The notes below the pieces were generated by a model. The model was given only the letters and a program-made list of their open reading frames with translations, did not search any database and was not told the origin of the DNA. Shown one piece after another: positions 60,261-64,000 of a stretch of 64,000 nucleotides of DNA (position 1 is its first letter; each line of letters begins with the position of its first letter). The position numbers and the translations under genes are program-made. This stretch comes from Bacteroidales bacterium. Its GTDB lineage: Bacteria; Bacteroidota; Bacteroidia; Bacteroidales; F082. Where the stretch lies: assembly GCA_019454985.1 (NCBI GenBank), contig JACFNF010000005.1, positions 62,001-126,000 on the forward strand, written 5' to 3'.

Positions 60261-61421
60261 ATGAACAACGAATATAACGGCCGTGGTAACGAAACTTTTC
60301 TTTCGAGAGGATGTTGCCGTGTGCCAGACAACTATCAGGCAAATATCCGTTTCAAACATCACTGCTGCAAGCTCGATGTTAACAACTGGTTGGAAGGCTA
60401 CGAAAACCCGACAGATGAAGCCGAACTTAAATTGGCTGAAGTCAGATTTAAAAATGACCATAAAGATTTTTTCAGCTATCCGGCGACATTGAACCTTAAA
60501 GAAGGCGAAATTGTGGCGGTTGAAGCTGCTGCCGGTCACGATATTGGCATCGTGACATTGACCGGTGACTTGGTTAAACAACAGATGAAACGCAAGCGTT
60601 TTCACCTTAAACCGGAAGAAATGCGCAAAATATATCGTCAGGCCAAAGTCACAGATATTGAGAAATGGATTGGCGCGATTGAAAAGGAGGATTCAACTTT
60701 GCAAAAAACGCGTGAACTTATTTATGATCTGGGCTTAGATATGAAGCTCAACGATGTTCAATATCAGGGAGATAAGACAAAAGCAATTTTCTACTATACA
60801 GCCGATGACCGGGTTGATTTCAGGGAATTGATTAAAAAGATAGCTGAGGAATTTCGTATTCGTGTGGAGATGCGCCAGATTGGGATGCGTCAGGAGTCGG
60901 CCAAACTCGGTGGCATTGGTTCGTGTGGGCGTGAGCTTTGCTGCGCTTCATGGATGGCTGAGTTTCAATCGGTTTCCACCAATGTGGCTAAAATTCAACA
61001 ACTCTCGCCAAACCCGCAAAAATTGGCTGGGCTTTGCGGCAAGCTCAAATGCTGCCTCAATTATGAGTACGACACCTATGCCGATGCCATGAAAGATTTT
61101 CCCGATGAACGAACCGTACTCAAAACCCAGAAAGGAGATGCCGTTTATCAAAAAAGCGATGTTTTCAAAGGTTTGATGTGGTATTCTTACGAGAACGACA
61201 GAACCAACATCATGGCCATCCCGATAGATAAGGTGAAAGAAATTGCCGAACAAAACCGCCAGAATTCCTTCCCTGAAAAACTTGAGGATTTTGCCTTTAT
61301 GAAAGAAACACAGGTGATCGAAACCTTGCCAACCGCACAGCTCGAGGGCGATTTACACCGTTTCGATAAGCCTAAGAAAAACAAAAAGAACAAGCCAGCA
61401 CGTGATCATGAATCCGAATAA
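60261..61421 (+). CDS. ricT: PSP1 family protein (RicT-like iron-sulfur regulator)
   Basis: 386 residues. PSP1 domain with the [4Fe-4S] cysteines in GGIGSCGRELCCASWM (near 217) and KLAGLCGKLKCCLNYE (near 255). In Bacillus RicT is part of the RicAFT complex controlling RNA processing and development; its job here is not known. The first 40 residues add two more cysteine pairs (RGCCRVP and HHCCKLDV). The C-terminus is a lysine-rich tail. It is followed by gldH with an overlap of 14 bases. Confidence 0.9.
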   Translation: MNNEYNGRGNETFLSRGCCRVPDNYQANIRFKHHCCKLDVNNWLEGYENPTDEAELKLAEVRFKNDHKDFFSYPATLNLKEGEIVAVEAAAGHDIGIVTLTGDLVKQQMKRKRFHLKPEEMRKIYRQAKVTDIEKWIGAIEKEDSTLQKTRELIYDLGLDMKLNDVQYQGDKTKAIFYYTADDRVDFRELIKKIAEEFRIRVEMRQIGMRQESAKLGGIGSCGRELCCASWMAEFQSVSTNVAKIQQLSPNPQKLAGLCGKLKCCLNYEYDTYADAMKDFPDERTVLKTQKGDAVYQKSDVFKGLMWYSYENDRTNIMAIPIDKVKEIAEQNRQNSFPEKLEDFAFMKETQVIETLPTAQLEGDLHRFDKPKKNKKNKPARDHESE

Positions 61422-61905
61422 ATCAGTGATTGCAGGCAAACTGCTCAGTTTATTTCTGCTGAGCTTCATGGCTGTTTTAGTCGTTTCGTGCGGGAGACGT
61501 TATTTGTATGACGACATCCACAGCTTGCCGGGCGAAAGCTGGACAATCGAACAAAAGGAACGTTTCGATTTCGAAGTGACGGACACAACAATCACTTACC
61601 GTGTTTTCTTTCACGTTCGGAATACGATTGACTATCGGTATAGTAACCTTTACCTTTTCATGACAACCCAGTTCCCAAACGGAAACCTTACACGCGATAC
61701 TTTAGAGTGCATTCTGGCTCAGCCAGACGGGCAATGGACCGGCAAAGGGTTTGGAAAAATCAAGGAAAATTTAATTTTGCTCAATCCGGCTTTGAAATTT
61801 CCTTTGCTTGGTCATTATGTTGTTGATATTCAACATGCAATGCGTGAAGACGATTTGAAAGGAATCTCTGATATTGGTATCCGCATTGAGCCTAACCAAC
61901 AATAA
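61408..61905 (+). CDS. gldH: Gliding motility lipoprotein GldH
   Basis: About 165 residues from ATG 61408 (or GTG 61402). Lipoprotein signal ends MAVLVVS and Cys. The family pattern is clear: DDIHSLPGESWTIEQKERFDFEV, RVFFHVRNTIDYRYSNLYLFMTTQFPNG and LNPALKFPLLGHYVVDIQHAMRED. GldH is needed for gliding in Flavobacterium and is linked to T9SS function. It overlaps ricT by 14 bases and is followed after 27 bases by the PBP1A gene. Confidence 0.92.
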   Translation: MNPNKSVIAGKLLSLFLLSFMAVLVVSCGRRYLYDDIHSLPGESWTIEQKERFDFEVTDTTITYRVFFHVRNTIDYRYSNLYLFMTTQFPNGNLTRDTLECILAQPDGQWTGKGFGKIKENLILLNPALKFPLLGHYVVDIQHAMREDDLKGISDIGIRIEPNQQ

Positions 61906-61932
61906 AAAAACTGGTTAATCCCATTTCAGCTT

Positions 61933-64000
61933 ATGTCAAACCAGCGTACAAACTCTTTGCTCACCATTTTTTGGATGTCATTTGTGGCATTGGTAGTGGT
62001 AGGTTTTATATTTTTCTATGGTTTAGCCAATAGTTGGTTTGGTGCAATGCCCAGTTTCGAAGAATTAGAAAACCCCAATACGAATCTGGCATCTGAGATT
62101 TATTCTGCCGATGGTGTCATGTTGGGGACTTTCCATATTGAAAACCGCTCCAACATTCATTTTAACGACCTGCCGCCCGACCTGATCAACGCTTTGCTTG
62201 CCATCGAAGACATTCGTTTTACCGAACATTCGGGCATAGATTTCAAAGCGCTGTTTCGGGTAGCCTGGGGCGTTACTACCGGACAAAGCGGCAAGGGAGG
62301 AGGCAGTACGCTCACCCAGCAATTGGCCAAGAACCTGTTTCCGCGCGATGAAAACCTGAGCACTCCGCAATTGGTCTTGCGAAAATTCAGAGAATGGATT
62401 ACTGCATCGCGTTTGGAACGCAACTATTCAAAAGAAGAAATCATGGCGATGTATCTCAATACAGTTGCTTTCGGGAGCCAGGCTTTTGGTATCAAATCGG
62501 CGGCCATGACGTTTTTTGGAAAATCACCCGACCAACTCACCCTTGAGGAGTCGGCGCTAATGGCCGGCGTGGTGAACGCTCCCACTTGGTACAGCCCTGT
62601 GAGAAACCCCGAACGAGCTTTGCAGCGCCGAAACCTTGTACTCAAAAAAATGGCTGATTACGGGTTTATCTCGCAACAACGTGCTGCTGAGGCGCAGCAA
62701 ACGCCTATTGATATGTCCAATTTCGGATTGCTCGATCATAATACCGGCGCCGCTACTTATTTTCGCGAATATCTGAGAGCCGAGCTGAAAAATTGGGCTG
62801 CCACGAAAACTAAATCTGATGGCACAACTTACGATATCTACAAAGACGGCTTAAAAATTTATACAACGATCAATTCGCGCATGCAACAATATGCCGAGGA
62901 GGCCATACGTGAACATCTCGGCGGCGAGCTGCAACCGGCTTTTTTCCGCCATTGGAAAGGAGTGGCCAATGCTCCATTTGTTTTGCCACCTCCAACCATC
63001 AAAGAAGAGGTCGAACTGATTATGACGCAGGCCATGAAACGTTCTGACCGTTATCGCTATCTGAAAAAAGCAGGAGCCTCGGACGATTCCATCCGGCAGG
63101 AATTCAATACACCGGTTAGGATGCGGGTTTTTTCGTGGAACGGACCAATTGATACCATTATGACACCTATGGACTCTATCCGATATTATAAGTTTTTCCT
63201 GCAGTCGAGTTTGATGTCGGTTGACGTGAAAACAGGTCAGGTGAGGGCTTATGTGGGTGGCATTGACTATCGTTTTTTCAAATACGACCACGCTTCTCAA
63301 GCCAGACGACAGGTAGGCTCAACTTTCAAGCCATTCTTATACACCCTAGCAATGCAGGAAGGTGAATATACACCTTGCTACAAAGTACCCAATATCAGTT
63401 ATAGTGTTCAGCTTTGGGATGGCACTTTCTGGGAGCCCAAAAATGCCAGCAACGAACGGGTGGGGCAGGAGGTCACTTTGCGGTGGGCCTTAGCCAATTC
63501 CAACAACTGGATCTCGGCCTATTTAATCAAACGTTTTCCTCCTGAGTCGGTGATTCAGATGGCGCGTAAAATGGGTGTTGTCTCGCCAATTGATGCGGTG
63601 CCGGCCATCGCCCTCGGCACACCCGAAATTACCTTGTCCGAGATGGTCGGGGCTATGAATACTTTCTCAAACAAGGGCGTTTTCATCAAGCCGTATTTTA
63701 TTACCCGTATCGAAGATAAACATGGCAACCTGATCGAACGTTTTGTGCCCGAACAGTCGGAAGCCATGAGCGAAGTCACCGCTTACAAAATGATTCAATT
63801 GATGAAGGGTGTGGTGGAAAGCGGTACAGGGATCCGGCTTCGGACGAAGTACAAACTGAACAACCCCATTGCCGGAAAAACCGGAACCACACAAAATCAA
63901 TCGGATGGATGGTTTATGGGGCTAACTCCCGAAATGACGACCGGAGTGTGGACAGGCGCTGAAGACCGCAGCGTTCACTTCCGGTCAATCAAAATGGGGC
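61933..64000 (+). CDS. Penicillin-binding protein 1A (partial, runs off the window)
   Basis: At least 689 residues; the C-terminal end lies beyond position 64000. Bifunctional peptidoglycan synthase: one N-terminal membrane segment (LLTIFWMSFVALVVVGFIFF), a GT51 glycosyltransferase domain with the catalytic Glu92 in AIEDIRFTEHSG and GGSTLTQQLAKNLFPR, and a transpeptidase domain with active serine Ser463 in VGSTFKPF, SNN in ANSNNW, and KTG (649-651) in GKTGTT. It assembles glycan strands and cross-links in the periplasm. It follows gldH by 27 bases, so it is probably in the same transcript. Confidence 0.95.
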   Translation, partial: MSNQRTNSLLTIFWMSFVALVVVGFIFFYGLANSWFGAMPSFEELENPNTNLASEIYSADGVMLGTFHIENRSNIHFNDLPPDLINALLAIEDIRFTEHSGIDFKALFRVAWGVTTGQSGKGGGSTLTQQLAKNLFPRDENLSTPQLVLRKFREWITASRLERNYSKEEIMAMYLNTVAFGSQAFGIKSAAMTFFGKSPDQLTLEESALMAGVVNAPTWYSPVRNPERALQRRNLVLKKMADYGFISQQRAAEAQQTPIDMSNFGLLDHNTGAATYFREYLRAELKNWAATKTKSDGTTYDIYKDGLKIYTTINSRMQQYAEEAIREHLGGELQPAFFRHWKGVANAPFVLPPPTIKEEVELIMTQAMKRSDRYRYLKKAGASDDSIRQEFNTPVRMRVFSWNGPIDTIMTPMDSIRYYKFFLQSSLMSVDVKTGQVRAYVGGIDYRFFKYDHASQARRQVGSTFKPFLYTLAMQEGEYTPCYKVPNISYSVQLWDGTFWEPKNASNERVGQEVTLRWALANSNNWISAYLIKRFPPESVIQMARKMGVVSPIDAVPAIALGTPEITLSEMVGAMNTFSNKGVFIKPYFITRIEDKHGNLIERFVPEQSEAMSEVTAYKMIQLMKGVVESGTGIRLRTKYKLNNPIAGKTGTTQNQSDGWFMGLTPEMTTGVWTGAEDRSVHFRSIKMG

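Noticed and set aside
59055..60605. Antisense frame of 516 residues across holB and the start of ricT
   Set aside because: It lies opposite clearly conserved genes and has no signature. The open frame follows from codon use of the sense genes.

Overview
The window is a 64 kb piece of a Bacteroidota chromosome, most like Bacteroidia, with no sign of being a plasmid or phage. Five predicted surface or secreted proteins end in type IX secretion (T9SS) C-terminal domains. PorP/SprF, PorT-like and GldH proteins are present. Many genes and RNA genes are preceded by the Bacteroidota -7 box TAnnTTTG, Shine-Dalgarno-like sites are not evident, and the tmRNA tag (GETTYALAA) is of the type known in this phylum. 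Four tRNAs and tmRNA are present. There is no rRNA, CRISPR array, transposase, integrase or phage gene, and the genes fill the window densely on both strands.

Layout. 0-4.7 kb: a PorP/SprF gene coupled to a large CHU_C (T9SS type B) surface protein, then a frameshifted outer-membrane barrel gene. 4.8-12 kb: tRNA-Asn, potassium transporter Kup, a radical SAM protein, a 25-residue-repeat protein, a PorT-like barrel, QueG, ThiL and a metallo-hydrolase. 12-20.5 kb: a very large peptidase-like/TolB-propeller/barrel protein, a B12-dependent ribonucleotide reductase, a rhomboid protease, a heme-binding protein with a lipoprotein, and tRNA-Pro. 20.7-31 kb: thioredoxin reductase, polyprenyl diphosphate synthase, UvrC, a coupled pair of cell-surface genes (T9SS-tail protein and a Cthe_2159-like beta-helix protein), a GT9 glycosyltransferase, TatD and type I asparaginase.

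30.6-43.5 kb: a T9SS-exported M28 peptidase, tRNA-Ser, an ExbB-unknown-ExbD-ExbD operon, a CPBP protease, a Dus-family enzyme, a HAD phosphatase, a CAT-anticodon tRNA, a BspA-like surface protein, and an operon of a dihydroorotate-dehydrogenase-like protein, a LOG-family protein and a small retropepsin-like protease. 43.7-53 kb: a T9SS FG-GAP protein, an NtrC-like regulator lacking a DNA-binding domain, tmRNA, a barrel protein, KDO transferase, a cytidylate-kinase-like protein, a lipoprotein and a GH29 fucosidase. 53-64 kb: ornithine carbamoyltransferase, an operon with a dolichyl-phosphate-mannose-synthase-like GT2, dihydroorotase and a MORN-like lipoprotein, a YiiX-like cysteine hydrolase, an orphan lipoprotein, then holB-ricT-gldH-PBP1A, the last cut by the window edge.

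Most of the content is housekeeping plus cell-envelope and T9SS cargo. I found no convincing complete new system. The best leads are the sigma-54-type regulator with an altered GAFTGA loop and no HTH, the 1089-residue fusion whose peptidase domain seems to have lost its zinc motif, the exact 25-residue W-L repeat protein, and the translationally coupled surface pair at 24.9-27.6 kb.
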